A DNA stretch of 64,000 nucleotides from Hysterangium stoloniferum (lineage: Eukaryota > Basidiomycota > Agaricomycetes > Hysterangiales > Hysterangiaceae), in NCBI GenBank assembly GCA_015178975.1, contig WHVD01000265.1:20861-84860 (forward strand), written 5' to 3'. Position 1 is the stretch's first letter. Every line of letters begins with the position of its first letter. Under the pieces are notes generated by a model. It was not told the origin of the DNA, made no database searches, and saw only the letters and a program-made list of their open reading frames with translations. Shown here piece by piece: positions 21,121 to 31,872 of this stretch. Made by a program: the position numbers and the translations under genes.

Positions 21121-21231
21121 TCCTGATTAGTGTGATTCCTTATTTTCAGACCTCCCAATTAGTACCATTCACCATTTTTGGACCTCCAAAATCATCCCCT
21201 TTTTGCCCCCTTGTTTAGATCTTAACAGTCA
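21121..21231 (-). repeat. LTR family E end fragment
   Basis: On the minus strand it begins TGTTAAGATCTAAACAAGG and contains two GGAGGTC blocks, as in the family E segment at 10606. It directly follows the remnant Copia gag in the minus direction. Confidence 0.4.
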
Positions 21232-21475
21232 CCCTCAACAGCTGTGTTAGCCTTGGCCATCTTATAATTGGATCTTGGTTTCTCCAGAGTTTTCTCTTTC
21301 TCTTGCTTCTTGTTGCTTTTGCTTTTGCAACCAGATCTAATAAGCCCCTTCTGGCCATATTTTCAGCATTCTGTATCTGGACTCAAAGTGTTGGCACTAC
21401 TCTAACCACTTTTTCCCTTTGCCACTTGGTTGCCTTTACCATGGTCATTAGGGTACTTTCTGCACCCTTGAGCTG

Positions 21476-22652
21476 TCATTCAACCTGAAGATGCTCAAAA
21501 TCATCAATGAGATTCAAAACAACAACTTCTAGCTCAAGTTCCACCTTAGCAAAAGATACTGACATAGACATGGAATTGATTATGGAGCAATAAGACCTCA
21601 GAAGTATAACAGTAATGAAGTCTGCCTTAGAGAGACCAATGCCCATACTGGTGATTTGCTCTTGTATCTTCACCAAGGTCTCCAAGTGCTTCCAGACATT
21701 CAATTTGTCCTCACATTTCATTTTGTACATGCAGTGACAAATATCCACCTTAACAGTGAGCACCTTCTTTTCATGCTTCACACAGACTGCCTGTTATGAC
21801 CCATTCCCGGATGTTTCAATATCCAACTTCCAACTTCCAACTTCCAACTACGGAACATCATAGTTACCGCATCTTCCATAATCTTCCCTTGTTCTGCATT
21901 TGGTAATTGTCCATTGACAAGTATTCACTCGTTTGTTTATTATATTCTTGTTTCGGAATAATGTCTCCCCAATTCATCTTATTGTATTCCCATTTCGGAA
22001 TACTTCTGTTTCCATCTTATTGTGGTTTTAGCTTGTAGTACAATAACGAGAAGACTTATATTAGTTTCCATGAATTTGTACTTTACTTTAGATCTGATAT
22101 TGACTTAGTTTCTTATTCCCTCTTCTGTCTTTCTGTACACTCGATATTCGGAACTCTTCAGAACTCTGAATATCTGTATCTTCCAGCGTAAGTCCCGCCT
22201 TTGAAATTAAGGACTTCTGAGCATTTACGTAGAGGCACAGCACATAAGCTGAAGCCAACATCCTGACCCTATCTGATAGTTTCTGAATTCCCAGTGACTT
22301 TCCGATAGTTCTGGAATAAGTTCCAACACTGCCCTTAACACTGCCTCCCACATTTCATGAGCAGTTTTGAGTTTTCAGACTTCTATAACAAGACTCTCTG
22401 GGATTGTTGTGAATATCTGAGCCTTGATAATCAACCCCTGCTGGTCATACTCATCCCAACACTTCTCAAGTTCTTCAAGTGCTACTCCATCTTCTTTTGT
22501 GACAGGACAAGATGTGGGTAGTTCCAGTGATACCTGGACAGTACCATCAATGAGCCACTTCATTCCCTTGGCTACCACTGATAGTGTGGACAGTGTCTGT
22601 ATCTTCTTGAGCACAGGACTTGAAAAGATTTTGAAGCAGAAGGTATGGTCAT
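21476..22652 (-). pseudogene. Ty1/Copia gag remnant, split by a solo LTR
   Basis: The minus-strand frame resembles Copia Gag proteins of the UBN2 type. The first part (22652-22329) has KGMKWLIDGTVQVSLELP, PVTKEDGVALEELEKCWDEY, LIIKAQIFTTIPESL and KTAHEMWEAVLRA. The second part (21791-21476) continues with KHEKKVLTVKVDI, MKCEDKLNVWKHLETLVKI and LNLIDDFEHLQVE. The gap is exactly the solo LTR at 21792-22328. The start ATG at 22652 follows a likely primer-binding region. There are frame disruptions near the start, and no protease, integrase or RT follows, so the element is a truncated relic. Confidence 0.8.
21792..22328 (+). repeat. Solo LTR, family D, 537 bp, target duplication CTGCC
   Basis: Starts TGTTATGACCCATTCCCGG and ends AGTTCCAACA. 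The direct repeat CTGCC is at 21787-21791 and 22329-22333. It carries the conserved hairpin at 22238-22251 (CAGC-ACATAA-GCTG). The second copy of the family, at 44594, is in the opposite orientation. Confidence 0.92.
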
Positions 22653-22674
22653 GGACTCTGTAGAGCCAATACCC

Positions 22675-23949
22675 TGTTGAAATTATACACAGTTCTATAA
22701 TGAATAAACTCAGTGATATACATAGTTGATCACCAAAGTATTGCTATATGGCAATGAGCCATTATAATGGCTCATGCACTGACTAAACATTGGTTTTGGT
22801 TGTGTTCTAGCATATACCATACTGTGATGTATCAGCATCATCTCATAATATCCTCTTAATTTTCTGTGGATTATTTAATATTCTTTCGAATTTATTGTAT
22901 TTTTATTATATTTTTATTGTGAAATATAAGGCCTTATTCCTTTTAACTTCGCATAATAATAGCATATATGAGCTCATATTATGCTATTATATCCTGAGTC
23001 ACACAAGTCACAAATGTGACTACCCGAGTCATTATTAGATTCCGCCGACTCATTGTTTGCTTCTGTCCCAGGACTGTGGCCTTGAACCTTCATGTTCAAG
23101 CAAGAGGTTAGAACCCTTGTCTCAGAGAAGGGAATCACATGATAAACAAAGGGTAAATAATGAGTAGAATATGAGGTCATTATGATCTAACTAATGACCT
23201 CATAAACTAAATAGTTAGCTAATCATTGAGTTATCAAAATGTATATAAGGAGGGCCAAGTTTCCAATAAAATCATCTATCACACACATATTTTACAGTAC
23301 AGCACAGAAGCTTACCTCATCATCCTAAGGACAATAATAGCCTTAGTCTGATACACTAACTGCAAGCACCTACACTTGCAGAATCTTGATTCTTTGTCAG
23401 CAACTCTTGGACTTAGCTAATCATCTAAGTCCCCCAGCCTCACAGCTACCCTTTAGGCTTATTAATTAGATAATAAACCTAATAAGTATATAAGTATCCT
23501 TACTGAAATCCCTGCCAATACTAAGTTTATTGAATTAATCAAGTACAAGCACTCAGATAATCCAATACATATTATTTTCTCTATTAATAAATTATTTAAC
23601 ACCTTGTTAAATAACTATTAATAGTTACAAATAAGCATACAAGAATCCGAAGCTCTTATATCAAGTCTCTGCCAAGTTACTGCACATATATTCAGCTTCC
23701 AGCCCTATTCTCAAGGAATAGTTCTTTTATTTGCTAAAAGAGTCATACACAGTTCTATTGAACCTTTCAATAATAAAAATAAGCATTGATTTGAGTTGTT
23801 TAAGCTTCATAGCACAGCTCATTAATCTATCAGTATTTAAATTACTGGACCTTTGCTTGTTTTATTGTTGAAGCTCTGTGACACTATAGCATATATTGAG
23901 CTATCTAAGAGAATCCCCTGAATACATTACACATACTGAAAACTCAACA
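22675..23949 (-). repeat. Probable Copia LTR (~1,275 bp)
   Basis: On the minus strand it starts TGTTGAGTTTTCAG and ends AATTTCAACA, a TGTTGA...TCAACA terminal pair. It lies immediately upstream of the Copia gag. The next minus-strand bases GGGTATTGGCTCTACAGAG resemble a Met-tRNA-type Copia priming site with decay. No second LTR is visible, so the boundary rests on the termini and context. Confidence 0.55.
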
Positions 23950-23962
23950 AGGATAGAAGCAT

Positions 23963-24615
23963 GAAAACTGGGGATTTGGTTCTAAAGACAAGTGGCTTGG
24001 CTTTAATGTATGTGTTGCACCCTTGCAAACTGTCTGGGTGCTCCAGTATTTTGGAAATAAATGAGAAGTATGATTAAAACAATGTAATCAACACTTGGCT
24101 GATAACTGGAGTGCCAGAGTCTAATGTTGATGACAATTAGAGTCTCAGACTTGCCACAGACAAAAGTACAAGACACTAATAACAGAACAGGAAAATACCT
24201 TAGTTGATATTTGAACTGAGGAATAGTAGAAACAGGTAGAGACTTTATGTTGAAGTCTAAACCAGGGAGGGTTCCTAGGGATGAGGAGAATGGGCTCCAG
24301 GGGTCCATAGGGTTAAAATGTACTTAACTGGGAGGTCTGGTTCTACAGGACAAGTGGAGCTTGGCTTCAATTTATGTGTTGCACCCTTGCACAAACTGTT
24401 GGAATGCTCTGGTATTTCAAAACAAGCAAATAGTACATAACAGACTAAAAGTCCACACTTACATAGCTTAATCAGGTGGGTGGCTGGAGTGTTAAGAGTT
24501 GGAGTGATAAGAGTCTTGGCTGGCTGATGACATCTCGAAGAGGATTAAGTAAAAGAGTAGGGAAACTTGACTCAATATTCAAACTGAAGAATCATAGCAT
24601 ACAAGATGAAAATTA
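23963..24615 (-). repeat. Two decayed LTR family E fragments in tandem
   Basis: The block AAGTGGAGCTTGGCTTCAAT...GTGTTGCACCCTTGC occurs at ~24350, and a weaker version (GGCTTGGCTTTAATGTATG) at ~23995. Both are followed by similar CTGGTATTTC/CCAGTATTTT sequence and a long shared tail with the 10606 fragment. Boundaries are approximate. Confidence 0.45.
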
Positions 24616-25405
24616 CTGTATATACTAAAATGAGATGGAGGATCAGGAGGCTGATTATGGAGGTAAGAAGGCAAATGGATCAAAAAGAAGCAAGTGATGA
24701 GATGGAGAGATGATAGGAACTAAATGCAAAGTAATAGTAGAATACTAAATTTCATCATTTACTTATGACTAAATTATGATTTAATAATAAGTAAACAATG
24801 AAAGGGATAAAAGGACAATATTAGGAGCAAAGAGAGTCAGTCAGAAAACACTGACATGAATCGGATTTTACTCAATAAAGTTGAATAATGATTGAAGTAT
24901 ATTCAACAATATTGAATACAGATGCCTTGTTTGACGAAGTATTAATTTGTCCTGTTAATAAAGTGTGAGGCAAATATAGGACACAGAAGCAAATGAATTA
25001 TTATGTCAAGAAATCTCAGATAGAGGTTGAATTAGTAATACAACATTAAGAATACAGATTATTATACAGGTTTTCTGACTGACTTCCCTCACTTTCCTGA
25101 TGTTTTGTAAAGAACAGCCAGCCTGTAACCCCAAGGTAGATGATGTAAACTCATTATCTTACATAGGGCATGCCTAAATGGAATTTTAAAAAGAAGCCAG
25201 TTAACAGAGGAAAGAAAGAGATCGGTAAAATCCGACGAATCTAGCAAAAAGTGGTCGGTCCGGGGATTCTAACTTAAGATATTAAGATCGGATCATTTTC
25301 GGTGGATAATTCGTTGATTACAGGGCATCTGCCGCTCACCTTCATTTAGCAATTTCATTTCGGTGTTACTTAAAAATTTCACCTCGAACGTAGCTAGAGA
25401 AGAGG
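24616..25405. other. AT-rich stretch without recognised genes
   Basis: No long open frame, repeat end or family similarity is visible to me. The composition shifts back to the host-gene type at about 25200. Confidence 0.4.
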
Positions 25406-26176
25406 ATGCCTCTCCCAATCAAGGTCCTGTACTCCTCCTGGCAGCTCTCGCACAGCATATCGGTGTCCAGCGACCAAATCCTCCTCCTGCATAGGCTAAT
25501 AGAGTTAACAAATCAAGTTCGTTCGTATACGATATACGCTTAGGTACCTTCCTTGCGCAGGTCAGTAAGCGTGCATGTTTTGTCTACACTCATAAAACTA
25601 AAGCTATATTTTACGACAGACTTTTTCTCTTTCGCTTTTACTTCTAAAAGTAGTATCAATTGTGCTATTTCCTTCGAAGGAGTCTAATGCCTTAATTGGC
25701 ATGGCCCCCACCACCATATGTTCAGCAAATCCTTATATCAAACATGCTCACCACATTATCAGCTTTGTTTATCACCGGAGTGATCATGATGTTCGTCGGG
25801 GTACTCATTCGAATCTAGTGTTATAGGACTTTGGGCACGTTATTCGCCTATGAAATAACCATTCGGCCGAACCATAAACTCATTACATGGGGACCATATG
25901 CCTTTGTCCGTCACAAGTTACACGGGCAGCCTCTTTCTGCTTTCCAGGACCGTCATCACCAAACTTGGCGCTAACGGTTCTGGGGATATCTGTAGCATCA
26001 TGACCAAGTCCACTATTATTCAGTGGCTACTGCGGTGGGCTGTGTCATTTTATGTCATTTATGCCCTCTTCAGTCGCGGACCTGTGGAGGATTCGAAGCT
26101 TAAGAAGGCGTTTGGAAAGGAGTGGAGTGATTACGCGCGGAGAGTAGTGTATAGGTGCATTCCGGGGATCTATTAA
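25406..26176 (+). pseudogene. Isoprenylcysteine carboxyl methyltransferase-like pseudogene
   Basis: The C-terminal part matches the ICMT/Ste14 family, which methylates prenylated C-termini at the ER. It reads TIRPNHKLITWGPYAFVRH, then SYTGSLF, and ends RGPVEDSKLKKAFGKEW...YARRVVYRCIPGIY. The N-terminus at 25406 begins MPLPIK, then continues in another frame as VLLLAALAQHIGVQRPNPPP. Defects: a frame change near 25425, an in-frame TAG near 25817, and a frameshift at ~25908 inside the conserved RHPSYTG motif. Introns could explain the first but not the last two. Probably an inactive duplicate of a host gene. Confidence 0.6.
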
Positions 26177-27915
26177 TTATTTAGGAGATATTGTATATTT
26201 GGATCGAGGGCCACGCTTCGGGATTTTTTTTTCACCGATCATCAGGAATTTGGGAATGTCTACACCCATTATGTAGACTCCCTAGCCTCCCTAGCCTCCC
26301 TATATTTATAGCAAACTTTTATACCGACTACTAAATAGGGATCTCGCGAAAGTAGTGTGTCTAGCCGAGCTAGTTAGCTCTCCTAGATGGCTCTAGACAA
26401 TATAGACGGCATACTTACTGATCTTCTCACTTTCCTGATGATAACCTTTCGAATTGACCTATCTCTGGGGGTTTCTAATAACATGGGAGCTATGTATAAT
26501 AAAATAAATTCATTTTTATTTGTAGAAAGATTATCAACGTGCGACTGGATACATTGATGCGTGTTTTAGACATCAAAAAATGTTCGCTAGCGTCTGCTAC
26601 AGTGAGTTGAAAAACCATGCGCTGCAGTATCGATACTGTCCCTGAATATACCTGCAAGGTGCATCGAGACTGTACTCAATCCAGACATTACTGAATCTCT
26701 CCTTCAACAATCCGTTGTCCAAGCTGCCCGTGCTCGGAACCAGCCATCTCGTCGGTGCAGACCTGATATCCCATTCACAGATCAAACCGTCATGTAGCAA
26801 ATACACCGCCAGCGCACCCAGTAAGATGAACATCGCGGCGGTATAGCCCCGATCTAACCTTTTTGTGTTCGATTTTCGGCTATCATCTGGCGGAGATCAT
26901 CCCAACTAAACCCAGATTGTTTCTGAAGGATATGTACAACTCTGTACTCTCTTTTTCATCTGCAAAGAAAGAAATATGGATATAAATGAGCATGAGGGGG
27001 GCATAATAAGTGAAAGCAGGTCACCAGCGAGACTTGCTCTGTTTAATGCTTTTTGCCCCAAGGCCAGAAAACTGCACCTTTAGAGCAGTATGAATGGCCT
27101 GTCAGACAACTAATTTGAATCCTAAATGCTTGACCATATCCCGCCTCTTTCTCAATGAGCACTCTGACAAGGGTGGCTTCTTTGGCGGCAGGCCACGTTC
27201 CGCTGGATTTCTCATCATCCGCCATGATAGATGGGGATGTCAAGGGGAAATGGAAGAGAATGCAGTAGGAGACAGGATGTGAGATGTTGGGAGTGTGGTC
27301 ATGATCAAGCTTTCCAGACCAGTTTGTGATCTTTCATTTCGGCGCTTTAATGAAGGGTGACAAGGCACGCTGCAGTAAATCTGTGTACCGAACGGAAAGT
27401 AAAAAAATTTTCTTTCCAATTGTAAGAGTTGGGATCAAATTTCGAAGCTCAGAATAAAATCAAGTGAGGAAGAATATACGGTGACCTCAGTAGCCTGCAA
27501 GATGAGGGAAACGGATCAGTAATTATATATATGAGCGGTAAGCTAGCTCTTTATATCGATATAAATGTAATTGTTCTCAGGAGGCCCAGCCTGTGATAAC
27601 ACCTGGAACAATAGCAGCACCCTGTAGCCTCTAATAAAACAACAGCTTCTCTGGCCTAAATTTGATCTGCTGAACAAATGGAAGGTAGCAACGTCTTAAA
27701 AGGACATCATACACTGCAATCAACAATCCACGTCTCGTTCTCTTTTCCTTTTTCTGTTGACCAGTCTTTCATTTGTCTCCATTCTCAGGCATCCACATTC
27801 CCCCTCGACTCTTTCCTTCATTCATAGCTCGCAATCTTATCCTGCCAGGAGCAGAAAGAACTTTTCTTGACAACCTCGACGACTCAGCCCAGTTCAAGCT
27901 CAAACGACTCTGGTC
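26177..27915. other. Intergenic region with one weak gene fragment
   Basis: At 27243-27043 (minus) the frame ADDEKSSGTWPAAKEATLVR resembles the start of Myb/SANT-like proteins common near fungal transposons, but no second exon is clear. The minus frame 26833-26597 begins with a hydrophobic segment and is unrecognised. The last ~150 bp before 27916 are pyrimidine-rich and probably form the 5' region of the secreted-protein gene. Confidence 0.35.
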
Positions 27916-29410
27916 ATGTTCGTCAAATATTTTGCTATTGCCCTTGCTTTGGCATTTGCCTTTCCCCGTGTTCTCCCTCGTGAGCTCATCTATGAGCGTA
28001 GCGGTCGTGCAATCTATCCTCGCCGTTTCAGTCAGGAGGCGTGCGGTGGTATTGCTAATCAAATCGGAGCCGCCTGCAATGGCGCAGTCTGTGGTGTCCT
28101 AGGGGGTCGAGTCCCCGGCACCCTCTTAGTCGCAGCAGATCCTTGCGAGCAGCAAGATCTTGCTGACGATATTATCAACGCTAGCAAGCAGCAAGACGCT
28201 GCCACCGCTGCGACGATGGTGGCTCTCGCCGTCAAGTTCAGGCAGTGTGAAAAAAACACTCCGCCAGACTTTTCCAAAAAGTACGCCCTCAATATCTTAT
28301 TTTTGACATTGTCTGACCCAATAGTAGCCCCCCAGCACTCCGAAACAGCGTCTTCTGCCGGAAGGCACCTGCCAACGCTCAATTGAACGGCCTCGTTCAA
28401 GCTCAAGACCCCGCTAATGACCCTAGTATACAGCAATCTATGACATGAGAAATTTGGAAAACTAACGATGGATTCTCTCCATAGGCTTATTCTTTGATGT
28501 CGCTACTCAGTCGACTGTTCTGAAGGGATTCCAAGCAAACACTTTCCCCCTCGGACAAGGTGGTGAAGTCATTGCTCCTCCCCCTGTTGCCTCTAGTTCT
28601 CCTCCTGTGGTGTGTCCGCTACCAACAAACACTCACACCCCCCAACCCATTACTTCAGCCAACCCAATTCCGGTTACCGCAGCCTTCAGTTTCGGCTCTT
28701 GCACCAACCCAACTGTCGAATTTGTGAGTATGCGGACTAAAATCTGTTTTCATCGCTTTCTGAAGCAAGTAACAGGGACCTAAATTTGAAGGTCGCAAAT
28801 TGAGGGAGAACTCCTTCAAGCCCGTCAACAAAGCTGAATTCAACCAGGGATCTGCACTCAATGGACAGATTGTCTTCAATGCTGTCTGCAATATTCTCAA
28901 CGACAAGTGCAAAGCTCCTACTGAGACTGTTACTGCCTGCAAGAATGCCATCGGCACAGTTGCCAACATCTCTGGAGGAGCCCAGGCTGATCAATTTAAC
29001 GCTGGTAAGCAGTTGTCACCAATCTATGAACAGCCCGCTGACTCCATTTATTAGCTCTAGGCATCATTACCGACTTTGCAACCATCCCAGCTACACCCGG
29101 TGGAGGACCTGGTTCTGCTGCTCTCGCCTCTGCTGCCAACTTCAACACGTGTGTCGTCCCCAAGATCGCATTCGGAATCTTTGACGGCCGCACGGAGAAC
29201 TCATTCGCCCCCGTTGGCAATGACTACCAGCACGGATCTGCCTTGAACCCTGACATCATCACTAGATTTGTTTGCGATCAGCTCGTTAACAAGTGTGATG
29301 CCAACACGGTCGCCATAAACGACTGCGCTAAGGCCATCACTGCTACCAGCGGCTTGGCTGGGCAGGATTTCGTTGATGCCTTCAACTCTGCCGTGTCCGC
29401 CAACGCATGA
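27916..29410 (+). CDS. Secreted two-repeat cysteine protein
   Basis: Exons 27916-28280, 28325-28425, 28485-28723, 28776-29004 and 29055-29410 give 429 residues in one frame; introns are 44-59 nt, GT..AG. An N-terminal signal peptide is clear (MFVKYFAIALALAFAFP). Two tandem domains of ~90 residues share the pattern FEGRKLRENSFKPV / FDGRTENSFAPV, then HGSALN or QGSALN, three cysteines with similar spacing, and a QADQFNAGL / QDFVDAFNSAV end. A Pro/Ser linker (~residues 185-205) separates an N-terminal cysteine region from the repeats. I recall similar extracellular proteins as uncharacterised families in mushroom genomes. Likely cell wall or secretome; function unknown. All junctions are supported by frame and by the repeat alignment. 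Confidence 0.85.
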
Positions 29411-29582
29411 TCAATCCAATACCTCTGCCGGATCGGTCTTTCTCTATTCTCATGTAGCTTTCTAGATTGCACATGTATTTATGAGCATTTGAACGAGAAC
29501 GTGGATTACACTATCACTTCAGAGACATTCCGAAGCTTTAGTAAAATTTTTCCTCTATTGAGACCTTGCTTCCCACCCTTAC

Positions 29583-29834
29583 ATGTCCTTCGGGGAAATA
29601 GTCGTTGGAGCTCAAGGTGTTGGAAAATCCACATATGCATACAGAGAATACCGGCTGTTTGCTGCACTCGATCATTATTGGCTTTCAGACTTCTTATCGA
29701 TCGCGATGAAGCGTGGCGGACAGATAGTGGAATGGCCATCTTCGGTGCACGGCAGGACTTTGGCACCTAAGTCTCGTCTCCATAGGACTCAACCTATTGC
29801 AAGTATGCCCCTGGTGTTGTTTAGACGTTTTTAG
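29583..29834 (+). pseudogene. GPN-loop GTPase-like N-terminal fragment
   Basis: The frame starts MSFGEIVVGAQGVGKSTYAY, which carries a P-loop and resembles the N-terminus of GPN2-type GTPases. Similarity ends after ~35 residues, and the GPN insert and G-motifs are missing. It is probably a truncated gene copy; a chance P-loop in an unrelated short gene cannot be excluded. Confidence 0.4.
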
Positions 29835-31552
29835 TCTCACTTTCCATCCAGATTGTCATTATCCCAGATATGGACACACCGGCTCCTCTGGGCCATTATC
29901 CCCTCGTAGAGGATGGTATGTCGGCTCAGACGCCACCGAACCAGTATTGCGGATTCGTCATTCTGCCCTTTATTGAATGTGCGAAGATGTACACTTTATT
30001 TTTATATATTGATACAGAGACAGCTTGGGCAAAATATGGCTGTACTTGGGGGGTCCCATCCCCCTCACCTACCGCCTGTCGAAGCCCAAAAGCGGCAGCA
30101 AGCCAACAAAGTGTCGGAAATGTGTGGCGGGTTTTTGTGCGGATGATGGTGGCTACAAATTCACTTGTAGATTACAACTGATTACTTTATATAGTGCCAC
30201 ATAGCTGAATGTCCATCAAATTAATCGAATATACTACCTGCTAATATAGCATAACCAAAAAGAGCACAGCAAACCGCGGGCGTCCTCAACGACTTGCAAG
30301 ACAAACATCAAGAAATCCCAATACGAAGGAGAAGAAGCACACTTCCTTTGTGCTTTCACCGTGTCCCTCTTCAAGCCCCCGACTGCAATATTTCTTATTA
30401 CCAAAGATGGTCTAGCAACGCACGCACACACACTATGAACGTCTCAAATATTCGTGGCGGGAAAAGGACATGATATGGAGGTTGAGTTGCGACAAATGCG
30501 GGAGTAAGTTGCCGCGTATGTGAAGGAGCATGCCTTCTGGATCCTGGCAGGTGAAATGTGCAACCTCAGTCGGCGTCTTCTAGCATACCTTTTGGCAGGA
30601 GATGGACCAAGATTTTACCCATATCACCTGCCATAACAACGAGCTGGTCTGTACGATGGGCTAATAGATGCATAAAAGGCAACGGAAACTGTTGCACACT
30701 ATTAGCATATAGCGGCTTTGAGCCCGGATTGAACACTTTGTAGGATGTAAATATAAAATCTATGTATGATAGAAAAACAACCAACAGTTCTGGAAGTACG
30801 CAAAAATGATTGAAGTGAGTATGTGACAATGATGCTCATAACTTGTGAGAGAGTAAATTCAGAGTGGGAAAACTACCAGTGGTGTTGGGGGAAAGGTTGA
30901 CGTACTGTATCAAATGGGTCAACCATCAGTTCAGACGAATAGCGCCTTCTTCGTTAGGCCGACCCTTGAACGATCAGGAATCTAAAACAAATAGATCAGT
31001 GGTCAGTCAGTACCTCACAGATATCGCGGGCTTACAAACAGGACGACTACTTCAAATCTAAGGAGGCTTCTGTCATACAGAAATGACAAAACAAGTACAC
31101 TTGTAGAGTATTTATTAGCACATCCTCCAAGTCTATGCTGCTTTCCCCGGAGTTGGCATCCTATTGAGGCAAAACTATGGAGGGCTATGGCTATTCATAA
31201 TTGGACTTTCTATACCATCTTATTCTATTTCTTGTTTGTGTGGTGGCCATGGGTGATATAATATAGATGTCGGTTAGGTCAAATAATATGATGTGACCAA
31301 ACACAAGTAAAAATATCCATACCCTCTTTACTTTAATACGAACAACTGAGGACCTAGCTAGCCGGAACTCCCCACGTTACTTGGTCATCAGATAGAAATA
31401 GCTGGCTTCAAGATGCACTTTCATTGTGAGCGGAAGTAACGGAATACAAATCCACCCAAGGCGCCGACTTAGAGTTCTATCTATCCCTAGCCACTCGATA
31501 ATTAACTCAACTATAAGGCCTCGATCCGCCGTGATTATGAGGAAGTGTAGTG
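29835..31552. other. Region with one unassigned coding-like stretch
   Basis: The minus strand 30829-30280 has protein-like frames (for example FMHLLAHRTDQLVVMAGDMG and a following segment containing ATQPPYHVLFPPRIF) that could be exons of one gene, but I cannot name the family or join them confidently. Nothing else is supported. Confidence 0.3.
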
Positions 31553-31872
31553 TAGTAGAGTGTATTTAGGGTTAAACCCGATGGTAGACTTTAAGAATCA
31601 TGGCACAATACAACTGGTAAATTCCAGAAGCTAGTCTGTACAAAGGCTATATGGAAAGGTGGAGTCTATTTGGGGCTAAACTCGAAGTCAGCCCACGATG
31701 CAGCCCGTGATTCTCCCATGCTGCACGCGTGGCAGACTTTGGGGGCCAGGGTACAATATCATTGGTAAATTCCAGAAGTTAGTTTGAGTAAAGGTTATAC
31801 AGAAAGGTAGAGTATATTTGGGGCAAAGTCAGCCACGGCGCAGCCCGTGATCTTCTCATATTGTATACTGGC
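31553..31872. repeat. Tandem repeat, unit ~147 bp, about 2 copies
   Basis: The unit containing GGTAAATTCCAGAAGCTAGT, then GGAAAGGTGGAGTCTATTTG and GCAGCCCGTGATTCTC recurs 147 bp later with ~85% identity, with a partial copy upstream. It is non-coding. Confidence 0.7.

Noticed and set aside
28611-28659. A further 49-nt intron (GTGTGT..TTCAG) in the secreted-protein gene
   Set aside because: Splicing it shifts the frame; reading through keeps the frame into the conserved domain.
29583-29834. Intact GPN-loop GTPase
   Set aside because: Only the P-loop region is present; the GPN loop and guanine-specificity motifs are absent.
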